A stretch of DNA of 64,000 bases from Isoetes taiwanensis (GCA_021234155.1 JAJEKV010000049.1:4585001-4649000); one strand, 5' to 3'; positions 22,247 to 33,676 are shown, counted from the first letter of the stretch. A program made the numbers and translations. The notes: generated by a model not told the origin, from the sequence alone.

Positions 22247-23530
22247 CTTGAATCCAACCTGAAGACCAAGGCCATGAGGCCGCAATGAAACCAAGCAAAA
22301 TCCATGAATACAATCGGTGGCGTAGATCGGCCAGAATAGACGAAACAACAGATTCAAGCATTTATTTAGCGCTAGTGCACTTTAAGGTTTGGAAACTGCA
22401 CAAATAAAAATGACGAATTCGTGGTATTCTACCATAGCCACTCACCCATTCCTTTATCTGATTCAAGTCTGCCATAGCCATCTCTTCGATGAACGCCGCT
22501 CAGTTAAAGATTCATTCTAAACACTCTAAAAACAGACCGTAGCCTTCATTGCAGCAGCTTTAGAAAATGGGCGGCCGTGACAGACCCAAAGTATTCGTCA
22601 TGGCTACTACATCATGTCCACGATATCTGGCTTTCTAATTCTGGCCGAATCGTATCCCCTTCTTTGACCATTCACATAAAAACCTCTCTACAAATTAACT
22701 CTTGATATTAGGCACCTCTCAATCTCGGTATTTATACGAAACAAAGTACAATACTCCCCAATAATCATATGCCCAATGAATGCGTGAATACCCTCCAGTA
22801 ATACACAAATGATTGTGCAAAGTTTATTGTAGAGAGGAAACTAGACTAGTAGAACTGCTGGGATCCAAAATATGGATAAAATCGTCGTTTGTGGGATTGA
22901 TTATATTGTCTAATTTGGAGCGTAAATCTCTTACAATTCTAGTTATATTATGCCTCTGCCCCATTCACACATCTTTGAGCCAACCTTGGATGAATCCTTC
23001 ATGATTTTATGTCATCAAGAAAACAGAATCTGAAGCATGAGGTCAATAGACTTGAGTACAGATTCATCCTGAAAAGCCAAGCTTTTGATCCAAGCATAAT
23101 TGTCAAAATCTTATAAAAAGACCATGACATATCCAATAGACATTTTTCCTCAACATCTACCTATGTGAAAGTCATAATTGCAAGATGATAGAAGCTATTT
23201 ATAGAGCTCATAATTGCAAGATTATAGAAGCTATTGATAGAGCTTTTGTTGTTGGATCAATATATCGCCATCCCATTGAACAAACATATTTTATCTAAAG
23301 ACATAGGATATCTAAAAATATGGATAAAATCGTCGTTTGTGGGATTGATTATATTGTCTAATTTGGAGCGTAAATCTCTTACAATTCTAGTTATATTATG
23401 CCTCTGCTTACAATTTTTATTATATTTAAATCTCTGAAGTTCAGAACTCTAGTTATGTTTAGGCTCGTGTTTCAGAGGCATCATCGTGTGGTCACAAAGA
23501 TAGGTGAGAATTATACATTGTATAATCTTT
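22247..23530 (+). repeat. Segmental duplication block C
   Basis: Collinear with 42848-43391 plus 44416-44719. It includes AACCTGAAGACCAAGGCCATG, CGTGGTATTCTACCATAGCC and the AAAATATGGATAAAATCG segment. No gene was recognised. Two changes distinguish it from the other copy: it lacks about 1.02 kb present at 43392-44415, and it gained a 350-bp insertion at 22959-23308. Confidence 0.85.
22867..23407. repeat. 350-bp copied insert flanked by 93-bp direct repeats
   Basis: The segment 22959-23308 is practically identical to 29426-29775. It is bracketed by two identical 93-bp copies of AAAATATGGATAAAATCG...TGCCTCTGC (22867-22959 and 23315-23407). The paralogous locus at 44500 has this 93-bp sequence once with no insert. 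The pattern fits repair of a staggered break with filler copied from about 6.5 kb away. Confidence 0.85.
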
Positions 23531-24349
23531 ACTCTTGATTAATAAAACCTTTTTTTGTCCTTCCAAAGAAAAAAGAAAAAAAAAACTTCTAGTTACATTA
23601 GATGTGGTTGTTTATGAAAGTCCGATGTTTCTTGGGGTTTTTATTGAAATCAATATAATTAAATGTTGAAATTGTGGCCGTTCGTAGATGACATATAAAT
23701 CATGGCCATTTGTTAATTGTTAATGACATATAAATCATTGTCGCTTGTTCGTAACATATAAATCATATTTAGAGGGGAGGGGTATTATTCTGTCTTTTAG
23801 AGACCATCAGGTCTATGAGACGTCCTAAAACACAGTTTTAAAATCGAACACATTTTCATGTGATAAGCCCTCGTAATCAAGAGGCTCATCATCAAGCTCT
23901 CCCTCTTCCTCGTCACTCATAATATCTTTGGATATCTATACAACCATTTCTCGGACACTGCTAATGTGGCATGACGTAAAAATAATATATATCTATCTAT
24001 CTCATTTGCAACACATCCATTAGAAAACTTGCAACTCTAGTTGCTGGCAAGCAAAAAAAGGAAATAATATCTACCCTTTTAATCCCAAACATGTCCCGTA
24101 TAGCTGATAAGCTGGATACCATAATATTACATGTTCCTCATCTTCAACCTTGTTTGCTCCACATACCCTGCATATCCTATGCGCATGCGCTATTTTCATC
24201 CACCTCCCAACCTCAACATTGAGGTGGCATACTCAATCTCATCCTACTGATAACATGGCCTTTCTTAATTGATATGTTCTCATTTAGATAGTTCATCTCT
24301 TGTAGTGTAGGATTCATCTTTACCCTGTAATGCAACATCTTTATGCCTG
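23531..24349. other. Spacer, no gene recognised
   Basis: AT-rich sequence with short repeats such as GACATATAAATCAT (three variants at 23685-23770). It lies between block C and block D, that is, between the two units of the inferred tandem duplication. Confidence 0.5.
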
Positions 24350-25343
24350 GCCTAGAGCCTGATGAACCTGACAGATCAAGTGGGGGACAGATGACCTTTT
24401 CCAGCAAATTACCTGTAACAGCGGGTTTAGGCATATGGTTGAACTATTCAGGCATGTTCTAGTATATACCTGAAATATTCCCACCCACCGAGAGTAGCAA
24501 GGGTTTGCCCTTCAGGGGCAATCCAAAAAATATACAGTAAAGAGGAGTAGAAAGTTACCATAAAAACTCTAATGTTTTGCTAAAGCTGTCAAAATGCCCC
24601 TAGTTTTAGAAGTACTTTTATGAAAATGACCATAACTCTTTTGCAATGATCTAAATGGGAATATGTTATTCAGAAATAAGAGATGTGATCTTTCCACTAA
24701 AGCTAAGATCACCTGAATCGGAGTCTGAAGTCACAAGTTATGGTTTTTTTAATACACAAGAAAGTTATAAGAATTTAGGTGGATTTAGAAAACCATAAGT
24801 TAAATTTTTAGACTTCAATTCTAGTGATTTTAGTTTCTGTGAAAAGATCTCATCCTCCTCTACAATATATCTGAAGGATACATTTCCATTTAGTTCATTC
24901 TAAAAAAGTTATGGTCATTTGCTTCAAAATAGCCTCAAAACCAAGGGCGTTTTGGCAATTTTAGCAAGACATAAGATAGATAGCAGTAAACGAGAAACTC
25001 TATACAGAAAAAGTTAACTTTCCTACATAATTTAAGCTAGTAGGAAGCATGAAGCAAAAAGCTAGTTCTCAACCGAAAAATATGAAGAGTTCCATGGTTT
25101 TTTTACTGGAAACTTCTTGAGAATTTTTTTCTATATCAAAATTTCTTGATTTTAACAAGTAAGCTACAGGGTTCTTCGGAATTTGTTGCTCACTGATAGA
25201 TAGATAAATATATTTTTAACGTCCGTAGAAACCCAACTGGGCTATGGGACGGATCTATACGTAGTGCGACTCTGGGCGGCCCTAATCAAAATCGCGGCCC
25301 ATGCAAGATGCAACATGCATGGCCCAATGGGAAGTACATACGC
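24350..25343 (+). repeat. Segmental duplication block D (MYND upstream copy)
   Basis: Inverted relative to 5478-6450. The homology continues after an insertion at 26436-26496, where the TATA-like box and the GCGTTAGCGAGG segment are conserved, and then with the MYND coding region at 33668. The upstream sequence is therefore preserved but 8 kb from its gene. Confidence 0.85.
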
Positions 25344-25475
25344 TAGGGAACTGCCTAGTACGAGGCGTTTCTGGCGGGAAACCGGCAGCGACATCGTCAT
25401 GAGCGGCGTTAGCCGCGAGCGGCGGCGCCGCTGCCGGTTTCCCGCCGGAAACCTCGAGAACCAGGCAGCTCCCTC
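25344..25475. repeat. Foldback with 45-bp arms
   Basis: Arms 25344-25390 and 25429-25475 are inverted copies, with a perfect core GCGGGAAACCGGCAGCG and outer GGGA(A/G)CTGCC. The loop is about 38 bp and GC-rich. Confidence 0.75.
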
Positions 25476-25798
25476 ACGTAAGCCACCGGCAGTCAAAAAT
25501 TCCGGCAACAAAAAAAAGGGTATTTTTTCCTTTCTTTTACTTTCCTCCTTTCAGACAGCTATGGCGAACGTCCAGAGTTTCGGCGACGGCGATCTTCGGC
25601 GACGGCGATCTTCGGCGTCGGCGAGGCGCTTCTTTCTAAGTCATGTTTTCTGAGCTCCTGGAGGTCGGAGCTCCAGTTTGAGCGAGTTTTTGTTAGATTT
25701 GGGGTAGCTTTGGAGCTTGTGTGGTAAATTTTTTGTTTTCTTCTATTTTTCTTCTGTTCTCAAAGATTCAAGATTCTGCTTCTAATATCTTTGATTTT

Positions 25799-26087
25799 TT
25801 ATAGGTTTACGGTGGTGTGTATGCAAAAATGGAGCAATCCTGCAAAATCTTGTTCTGTATACCCATTTTTTGCCAAGAATCTCGTGGATCTTCCGGCTGC
25901 GGTGGTTGCGTACTGCAGAGCTATTAGCCGGGTCGGATATGGAGAATGGAGGAGTGTGTATTTGTTTATTATGGATAGCAGACTTGAGGATATCGCGTAG
26001 CCCACTAAGAAGGGCACCGTTGTCCGCTTCCAGCCTCCTTGCTACTGCTTCATCTTCATGGCCGATTGATTGGGTATTTTGATTCAT
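25799..26087 (-). pseudogene. Nucleotide-sugar transporter-like fragment
   Basis: The minus strand reads EDEAVARRLEADNGALLSG in one frame and, overlapping it, LVGYAISSSLLSIINKYTLL, then YPTRLIALQYATTAAG and LAKNGYTEQD in another. The GYAxxSSLLxxINK..ALQYxTxAxG pattern resembles the first transmembrane helices of plant GONST-type nucleotide-sugar transporters, Golgi antiporters that import GDP- or UDP-sugars. Later helices are missing and the frame is shifted, so this is a captured and degraded exon rather than a gene. Family assignment rests on pattern memory only. Confidence 0.45.
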
Positions 26088-26438
26088 CTGGGATTTTTTG
26101 TTGGTGTTTGTTGGAGGTCTCTATGAATTTATTTCGTCAGCTGCTCCTTGCTGCCTTCTTGTCAAATCTTTACCTCTTACAGTTGAGGTGATGGACGCCC
26201 CTTTTCCTGTTTCAATTTTTTGTTCAAAATCTTGTTCTCATGCAAAATCTTGTTCTGTAACACTAAAATTTGTAAGACTGCAATATTTGTAACACTGAAA
26301 TTTAATACCTGTAACAATGCTGTTGTGAACTTGTGGCGGCGTTGGAAGCGGCGCCGCCTAGAAACCCCCGGGCAAAAATTACCCATTTTAAACAAATAGC
26401 ACAAAATCTAGGAATTTTTTACTGCCGATAGTTTACGT

Positions 26439-26447
26439 TATATAAAT
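26439..26447 (+). promoter_or_regulatory. TATA-like box conserved with MYND copy A promoter
   Basis: TTATATAAA with flanking ACGTTATATAAATC and GCGTTAGCGAGGCGCG, the same arrangement as upstream of MYND copy A. The MYND ORF now starts 7.2 kb downstream, so this core promoter is likely disconnected from it. Confidence 0.4.
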
Positions 26448-26509
26448 CTACAAAAGTGCAGGCGTTAGCGAGGCGCGCCAAGAAGGTTAAGGTTAAAATC
26501 TTGGTTCGA

Positions 26510-27740
26510 AAAATTTTTGAACTACTAAAGGAAAATTTCTTGTATTTTATAGAGCAACCTGTTAATTCTTAATTCTTGCCTACAATTTCCTTTAATTTTA
26601 AAACCAACAAGCTAATTTCCTATAATTTAATATCTTGCCTACAATTTCTTACAAACTCTAAACCAACAAGCAAATTTGATACTTAAAATCAGATCCACAC
26701 ATCCAAGTACATATTCAATGTAAAGTATACATATTAATGCCCCCCCAAAAAAAAACATGTTTATCTCTACAAGAAATTTATTGCGGCGGCATAGGCCACC
26801 GCGAACGTTTCTTTAGTTCCAAACATACGTAATTGGACCCAATGTTAACATGGACAATCTAGTATTGCATTGCCTGCTTAGTACTAGAATTATGTCAGTT
26901 CAAAAACTATTTAACTATCTATAATTGTTGTATAGTAGATTTACAAATAAAGTAATAAGAAATAATGAGTACTTGGCATGATAAACTTGATAAAATGTTT
27001 GGCATTGACATTTAGCACTTCAGTTTGTATATCTTTAAAAGATCATAAAAAATTTACAAGATAAAAAATAATTGCCGAAGGGTTCAGTTTTATTCTTACT
27101 GGCATTATTGTTTTTGTTTTAATGGTTAGCACTATTTGGGAAAAGTACGCAATTCCTCTGCAAATTTTCTAGGCAATTGTTATCATGTTACAAACATAGT
27201 TGTTTTCATATACTGGAATTTTAATGCTGTCATCTACAGTTTGATTATGCAAGTTTAACTTTTAATTTTTTGGATCAAACATTATTAACTCCAGAAATAG
27301 TGCTTTAAATGGCAAACTTTGTATAATGGCAAGAAGTCGAGCCTTAACAGCGAAATGAACAAAAATTATACACAACAAATTCAACCTGCTGCAAAACAAA
27401 GATCATTTAGTTGAAACACTTAAAAAAGCTTGTCTAAAGCCTTTCAACGTAGATTGGATCTGCAACATAGCCACAATAAGGATGTCAACTAAATTAAACA
27501 AAAATAAGATGCTTGTATCAAAACAGCCAAGTTCGAACACAGCCATGTTCAAACAAAATGATAGTGATAGCCTTAATCCATGTGCAAACAAAACGACCGT
27601 GAAAACCTCAGCCAAAATACTACAAAAACTTGTTCATTGTGGGTGCTAAACTTGCTTTGGTGTGCAAGAAACGCACGAGCTGCCATACATGAAACTTGCT
27701 GCAATGTTCCCATCCTGATTCACGTAAGACAACAGAATCA
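26510..27740. other. AT-rich spacer, no gene recognised
   Basis: Very AT-rich, with no open frame showing recognisable features. A homopolymer region lies at 26741-26756 (CCCCCCC followed by A's). Confidence 0.5.
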
Positions 27741-27743
27741 TAC

Positions 27744-29075
27744 CTTGAATGTGGCACTTTGTCATGCGCAGATTGTGGCGTTTCATGTTCTACAACCATA
27801 TGTGTAGTCCAGCCCATCATGCTAACGTATAACAAATTTGAGAAAAAATTGGCAGATCAATAGAAGCAACCTAGTGCAAGCAATGAAGTTTATGATCACA
27901 AGGTGGGCCTTAGCTTCTGCCAGCCCACTGGTGATATAAACACTGCCACATAAATTGGCTCGCTCTACAAGCAGATGCCTGAGCTAGAGCAAACACAAAT
28001 TACAATAGAGCTTATCACCATGGATCCACAAACAGATTAAGGATTTACTATAAGCAAGAAACTAGACATCAAAATGCACAAGCTAACCTGCTTGCGATCA
28101 GTTGAAGAGCGTAGATTTAAAGGACATGCCACATAAACAATCGAATTTACCTTTCAGCGTTGTGAGGCTTATTGGCTGGCCGTGGGTTTTAACATAACTT
28201 TCAAATGCAAGCTCTATCTTTGCAGTAGGAGTATCCACTGGAAAGATCAAGGAAAGACCTAAGAATATTGCTAGGCACACAATTTTCAGAATCCTACTCT
28301 AAATCGCCCAAATATGGCAAAATTCATTTGCTGTTCTAATTTTACAACAGCATAAAAAGAGGGCCATAACTTTAGCAAATAAACTCTGTTTCTCAAGCAT
28401 GCACATCAACTGGAAAATGAATGATCTACGAAAGTTGCTAGGTACATATTGTGTAAACATGTCAAATAAACCAGAATGTTTTTAAATCCAACTTCTCCTT
28501 TATGAGGAATGTTGTACATACTTGGCAAAAAGAATAACTCAAAGGGTCTCGTTTTCTATATACAGATGCTCTTTTGAAATGTGGCTGATAAGACAAACAA
28601 GCATATGTGCCATTATTGCATCATAAAAATTTAAAAACCTCTTCACATAAGCACATGCTTAGCACATCCTGAATATATGTATGAGAACAGAAAGTATTGA
28701 AGGCGACAATATATGCAAAATGGCACAGAATCAAATAGTGAAGAACATTTCAGAGAAAATAAATGGCCTCTACAGAACAGAGACACAACATAACATGCAA
28801 ACACATTCATTTTTTACCTAAAAATAGCAGAATTGCTTTTAGAGCTACATAAAGTAAAGAATGGAAAGAGCATTTATCTCAAGCATGCAGATATGGTACA
28901 GCACATCCCCCTTTTTTTTGTTACTATATGTTTAATTCAAATGCAAAAACCTGATTGAGATGGACGTCTTCATCATCAAATCCTTGAAAGTCCGTAGTAG
29001 AAATGACTGTGCTGCTTCCAGCTCCATTGTTGAAGGATTTTCCGGATTTTTCTGAACCTTCCGTTATTGTGAAAG
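27744..29075 (-). CDS. Exon-like segments of an unidentified minus-strand gene
   Basis: Three segments with usable splice borders are visible on the minus strand. 29075-28951 encodes ITEGSEKSGKSFNNGAGSS and ends ..DEDVHLNQ before GT. 28237-28151 lies between TTTCCAG and AAAG-GTAAAT and encodes DTPTAKIELAFESYVKTHG. 27821-27744 ends before GTATGA and encodes GWTTHMVVEHETPQSAHDK. Hydrophilic, protein-like composition and splice sites support coding origin, but I cannot connect them into one frame or name a family. They may be parts of one gene with the segments at 30-32.5 kb, or decayed remnants inside a transposon. Confidence 0.3.
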
Positions 29076-29425
29076 CTCCAAGAATGAACAGCATTAAGAA
29101 ATTGCCGAAACGTCTAGATCTAGACGTTGCAAGACAGAGATGATAAGATTCTAGCCTTTGCAAACTAAGCAAGATCAATATTCTAGGGCAGAGAAGAAAC
29201 TAACTAAGAGCCAGCTCCAGCAAAAATATAGAGCGACATAGAGAAATTGTTGTTTAGCAGGAGCACAAGCATTTAGTTCGATTTATTTGCTTAAAAACAA
29301 ATCATGCTAGTACTATGCTATTTTTAAGAAGAAGCACTGCTTTCTCACGTAATCATAAATATAATGATATCCTATTTGTTTTAAGGAATAATATAACATG
29401 ATTAATCTGTCAGAAAATAAAAATT

Positions 29426-29775
29426 CCCCATTCACACATCTTTGAGCCAACCTTGGATGAATCCTTCATGATTTTATGTCATCAAGAAAACAGAATCTGA
29501 AGCATGAGGTCAATAGACTTGAGTACAGATTCATCCTGAAAAGCCAAGCTTTTGATCCAAGCATAATTGTCAAAATCTTATAAAAAGACCATGACATATC
29601 CAATAGACATTTTTCCTCAACATCTACCTATGTGAAAGTCATAATTGCAAGATGATAGAAGCTATTTATAGAGCTCATAATTGCAAGATTATAGAAGCTA
29701 TTGATAGAGCTTTTGTTGTTGGATCAATATATCGCCATCCCATTGAACAAACATATTTTATCTAAAGACATAGGA
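29426..29775. repeat. Source copy of the 350-bp duplicated segment
   Basis: Nearly identical to 22959-23308. Here it lacks flanking direct repeats, which argues that this is the donor and block C the recipient. Confidence 0.8.
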
Positions 29776-30054
29776 GTAGAAGGTGTAACTACTTTGTCAG
29801 ATTGTTTTCCTATATTGTTCTCTTCATCGCTCAAAACTACAATTCCTCCTCTCCCTAAAGTCCTCCTCTCCCTAAAGCACTGGGTTCACCAGATATAATA
29901 ATTGAAACAGACAACAAACGGTGGGAAATGTTGCAGCCATTTGCCATTACCTTGCCAGATCGCCTTTAGCAACCACTTTAGCTCTTCCAGGTAAGTTCTT
30001 TCTTCCTACAGCTTGTTCCATCAGATCATATCACACAAAATCTCTAACACAAAG

Positions 30055-30315
30055 TTACAGTTGTGCTGGTGCCAGTCTACTAACTCTGTAGACTGGATCT
30101 TTGATGGCAGAGACAAATCCCTGCTTTGCTGATACAATATCAAAGAATTTTAACAATTCTGGAAGAGACAAAACTTTTGTCTCTTCCCACAAAACAATGG
30201 CGATAAGGGATAGAAGCGCTCCATTATTATATTGATTTAAAGGGTTTAGGCTTAAATGTGAGAAGGCCAGTAGGCAGTAGGCAGAAGGATTGAGACCTAT
30301 TACAGCTATGTTCAC
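30055..30315 (-). CDS. Unidentified ORF or last exon
   Basis: Up to 86 codons: VIGLNPSAYCLLAFSHLSL, NNGALLSLIAIVLWEETK, VLSLPELLKFFDIVSAKQG, ending RVSRLAPAQL and a stop. The amphipathic helical pattern (LxLPELLxFF) faintly recalls proteins encoded next to plant transposases, but this is not enough for a call. The start may be an exon acceptor rather than the ATG. Confidence 0.35.
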   Translation of the reverse strand: MNIAVIGLNPSAYCLLAFSHLSLNPLNQYNNGALLSLIAIVLWEETKVLSLPELLKFFDIVSAKQGFVSAIKDPVYRVSRLAPAQL

Positions 30316-30471
30316 GAAGTTTTCAAGAGTATCAAGAGCTTACAGGCCAAGCCCGGCAAGCTATGGAGAAAATGAATCAACAAAACCTAACAAAATATAC
30401 ATTGATGAAGACATAGAAACAGGGGAGAAAAACCATGAGTGGAAGGAGGGGAAAGTTTACGCAGCCACCTA

Positions 30472-30778
30472 TTATGATGCATGCAGAAAATTCGACCCTG
30501 CAGGATCTGAACTTGGAGCATCCGGTGGCGATCTTCCAGCACTTTGTACAGCAGAAAGTCGCTTAAAAGGCGAGGGCCGAAAAAGCACAATAGAAAGCTG
30601 CGACCTGCTACAAAAAGGGCTGGATGCCATAGCCAAAGGGACACAGCACAAAAAACACGAAATTTTTTGTTACCTGGGTTATGGCGGCGGTGAGCATTTG
30701 CAGAGCATACCCTGGCAACCGTCTACCATCCACGGCCTCCAGCAGAGCATTGGAGACAGGCAAATTAGTCCACAGACT
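30472..30778 (-). CDS. Two adjoining exons of an unidentified gene
   Basis: Exon 30778-30674 is 105 nt between CCTTAG and CAG-GTAACA and encodes NALLEAVDGRRLPGYALQML. Exon 30597-30472 follows a CAG acceptor in the same phase and encodes SIVLFRPSPFKRLSAVQS and a Ser/Pro-rich tail ending in a stop. The phase match and the short 76-nt intron make a real pair likely. No known domain was recognised. The upstream exon may be the frame at 31296-31040. Confidence 0.4.
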
Positions 30779-31039
30779 CTAAGGAGGAGTGTGGGCTTGG
30801 CAATTAAATCCAACCAGTGTTCACATTGGTATGGTGTCGGTTCTAGTTGCTTGCCTTGAAAGGCAAGGAACTTTGGATATCTGATCCCGATGGTGCTCAA
30901 GAATCTCTCTCGGTTGCTTGAAAGGAAAGCTTCTCAGCAAAAATCAACACCTTGCAAACGTCTGTCGTTTTCAAGATTTTTTGATGCAATCAAGGTCGCT
31001 TTCATACCCATTCGATGCAAGCTGGAAGAATTTTGACTG

Positions 31040-31296
31040 TCAAGTGAACTGCAACCAACAGCCGTTGAAGAAGGGGACGGTTTGGATAAGTGCCCCGGTG
31101 ACACGAATATGCCGAAGAATCATTGTATAATATTTGTACATGTTTAGAAATAGCAAAACAGTTGCAGCAGCTATAAATGGGTCCTGCGTAACTTCAATCT
31201 CATGTTGGAATACAGCCATTTCTAGAATAGATGTCTGGTTCTTGTCCTTTCGGCTCCAAAATGCGATGTCTTTTTTCAAGTTGCCATTGGATTTAC
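31040..31296 (-). CDS. Exon-like ORF, unidentified
   Basis: Preceded by TTTATTTAG, it reads GKSNGNLKKDIAFWSRKDKN, then HEIEVTQDPFIAAATVLLFL and MILRHIRVTGALIQTV. It has a hydrophilic start and a hydrophobic middle that could be a membrane segment. Probably an exon of the same minus-strand gene as 30778-30472. The function is not recognisable. Confidence 0.35.
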
Positions 31297-31429
31297 CTAA
31301 ATAAAATAAATACCATATATTAATAAGTATATATCTTGCAACAACAACAGGCATCCAATAAAGGAACAACATGCATCCAATTATATCTAGAAATCCATTC
31401 AAGAAAATATCACAAGTTCAAAATATGGC

Positions 31430-32330
31430 ATTCAGATTGTAAAACAAATGGCATGAGCTAGAAGAACATTGGCTCACCTCCTCCTATTAAAACTTTGAAT
31501 TGCAAAATTAATCAGCTCCTGTCACTGCAGTAAAAAAGGGTACATCAATATGAAATGGGTACTTTATGGGTACGACAGTCATTTAGAATTTAGCATAGTC
31601 TAATAAATGCTAAGAAATCTAATCATAAATTTGCTTCAAATGCACACATTTCAAAAACTTACAAATATTTGGCTATTTTCCCATAGATAAAACTTGTGAG
31701 CTCAAGTGATAGTAGGGAAAATAAATTAATGCCCATAACTTTATGGGCACAACCGTCATCTCATTTTAGAGTTTTACATGTGCAGACTAGGTCTAATAAT
31801 ATTCAATCTTAGCAATCATAAATTTCCTACCCAACCTAAAACTGATACCATATAGCATATGCCCATATCTCAGAAGCTCATAAATATTAAGCCTTTATAA
31901 CGGGTCAGAACATGGCTGATATTTTAAAGCAAATGGCAGGACTAAACTAACATGAGTTGCTCACCTTCTCTTAGTAATTCTTAAGATTTCCCTTGCAAAA
32001 TCGATCTGTTCTATCACCTACAGTAGACATGGATACACTAATAATGTAGCAAAATAGAGAAAAAAACAATGGAAGAAATACCAATAACATTTCTGGCCCA
32101 GCTTTTAAAGAGGGTCCAGACCAGAATAAGGCATCAAGCAATGGCATGACCTATAAGAACATAGGTTTCTCACCTCCTAAAAACCAATAAACATTTCTGG
32201 TCGAGCTTTTGCAGCGGGTCCAAAACAGGGCATTCCTAGAAGAACATGAGTTGCTCACCTCATATTAGAACTTGAGATTTCCCTTGCAAAATCAATTTGT
32301 TCCTCTCACTGCATTAGTAAACATTAGTAA
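31430..32330 (-). repeat. Tandemly repeated exon-intron units
   Basis: Three or four units share a mini-exon on the minus strand between a TGCAG/TGTAG acceptor and a GTGAGC donor, followed by intron sequence containing AAATGGCA and CATTTCTGG. The mini-exons read VIEQIDFAREILRITKR (about 32023-31970), EEQIDFAREISSSNMR (about 32312-32262) and a more decayed LINFAIQ version (about 31535-31484). Repeated short exons suggest internal duplication in a coding gene. Confidence 0.5.
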
Positions 32331-32492
32331 CCAGATTACACCAATATAAGATATAACAAAATCAGAGGCACCTTTTGTAATGCTGGAAGCCATTGCATCG
32401 AATTTATCTGGGCATAAGAGAGTAAAAAATAGACCTGGCCTCTCTTTTAGCAGCAGCGCAATTTCTAGAAACCGATGGCAGTGGTAGACCAC
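32292..32492 (-). CDS. Exon-like ORF, unidentified
   Basis: Reads VYHCHRFLEIALLLKERPGL, then LLCPDKFDAMASSITKGASD. A possible donor (AAAAG-GTGCC) follows ITK. It lies just upstream of the repeated mini-exons and in the same orientation, so it may belong to the same gene. Weak evidence. Confidence 0.25.
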   Translation of the reverse strand: MVYHCHRFLEIALLLKERPGLFFTLLCPDKFDAMASSITKGASDFVISYIGVIWLLMFTNAVRGTN

Positions 32493-33224
32493 ATTGGATA
32501 CATATTCTAGCCTTCAAAGATTACCAAATGAAAGAAAAAACCAAATGAAAGAGATAATACACCCAGCATGTAAAACTTGTGCTAGATAGCTAGACAATGC
32601 TGCTCTCACTAAATGATGCAGTGTTGCTTTCTAGATTTTAAAAATGCCATTGCCTCCAGCCAGCTATCCTATAATCGATCCTTCCTTCCTCCTCCCTTCT
32701 CCTGCTGCACCTGCAAGCCGCCCACCATGATGGAAAACAGTGTGTGCCGAGTTCCTAGGAAGACTAGCATCCTACTTGTTGAAATCAAGAATTTCCGATA
32801 GAGGAAAAAAATTCCAAGAAGCTTTCCGGTCAAAATCCGTGGGTTTCTTTATATTTTTCCGGATGAAATCTAGATTTTCATAGGCCCCTTCCGCCTAGCA
32901 TAAATTATACAGGAAATATACTTGTTGGGCTTTTAGAGTTTGTCCCACGCTGATGGAAAATTTGGAAAACAGAGGGAGAAGCAGAGCTAATGAGCTAATC
33001 TTGGACGGAGGAGCAGTAGCTGGCAGCCCTGTTAGCGCCGTCCTCTGTAGTCCTAGGTAAAAGCGGAATTGGTGTCTCGTGAAAATGCCGATAAAAAAAA
33101 TTAAATTTCTGCCTCTTAAACTGTCCCACGTGTATTTTCCTAAGAAGGTAATTTTTTTTATCGGGAGTGGATCCGCGAATTTTTTGGTAACAAGACTTTT
33201 TCTAATTTTGTGCGGTAGCTCTTA

Positions 33225-33633
33225 GGGTGATTTTCCACTAGAGTGGTGTCTCATATTTTAGGCTTTTCTATTGGGCCACATAAGCAAATAAGAAAGAAAT
33301 GATTTTCTACTTTTAAAAATAAGACACGTCCCATTTAGGTTTGGATAGGTTCGGTTCCTCCTTTTAAGGGGAATGGAGTCTTATTTTATACCGGGGGATT
33401 TCCCCCGGTATAAAATAAGACAGTGTCACATATATTAAAAATATCATTAAAATAAGACATGTCTTATTTTTTTTGGGTTTTCCACTAGAATTTTGATGGT
33501 GTTTTATTTTATGACACCTTATAGTGGAAAAACAACTTTAATTTTATGTGTCCTATTTTTTGATTTGGAGTCATAAAGGGTGTCATATCTCAATGTGACA
33601 GTCTTATTTTATGACTACAGTAGAAAATCACCC
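33225..33633. mobile_element. Tourist-like MITE, 409 bp
   Basis: Ends GGGTGATTTTCCACT and AGTAGAAAATCACCC are inverted repeats with one mismatch, flanked by TTA on both sides (33222-33224 and 33634-33636). A TTA duplication with GGG termini fits PIF/Harbinger-derived Tourist MITEs. A perfect 20-bp hairpin lies inside. Confidence 0.75.
33378..33421. repeat. Perfect hairpin, 20-bp arms, 4-nt loop
   Basis: GTCTTATTTTATACCGGGGG is followed by ATTT and its exact reverse complement. It lies inside the Tourist-like MITE and was not seen elsewhere in the window. Confidence 0.9.
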
Positions 33634-33676
33634 TTAATTCCGGGGAATTTCCCGAACCAACAGAGATCATCGGGCG

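Larger units (their letters stand above)
25344..26432. mobile_element. 1.09-kb GC-richer insertion with captured gene fragment
   Basis: Absent from block A, where the flanking sequences are joined (near 5478). The segment is unusually GC-rich at its left, has a foldback at 25344-25475, and contains transporter-like codons on the minus strand. I found neither terminal inverted repeats nor a target duplication, so the class is uncertain. A gene-capturing DNA element is the likeliest explanation. Confidence 0.5.
26501..33660. mobile_element. Possible 7.2-kb TIR element splitting the MYND 5' end
   Basis: Relative to block A, this interval is extra sequence between the MYND promoter and coding region. 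Its ends are TTGGTTCG (26501-26508) and CGAACCAA (33653-33660). Each continues into a small palindrome, TTCGAAAAATTTTTGAA and TTCCGGGGAATTTCCCGAA. About 40 bp of the ancestral sequence around the old start codon is lost. There is no clear target duplication and no recognised transposase. It contains exon-like segments on the minus strand and the source of the 350-bp copy in block C. Confidence 0.35.
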
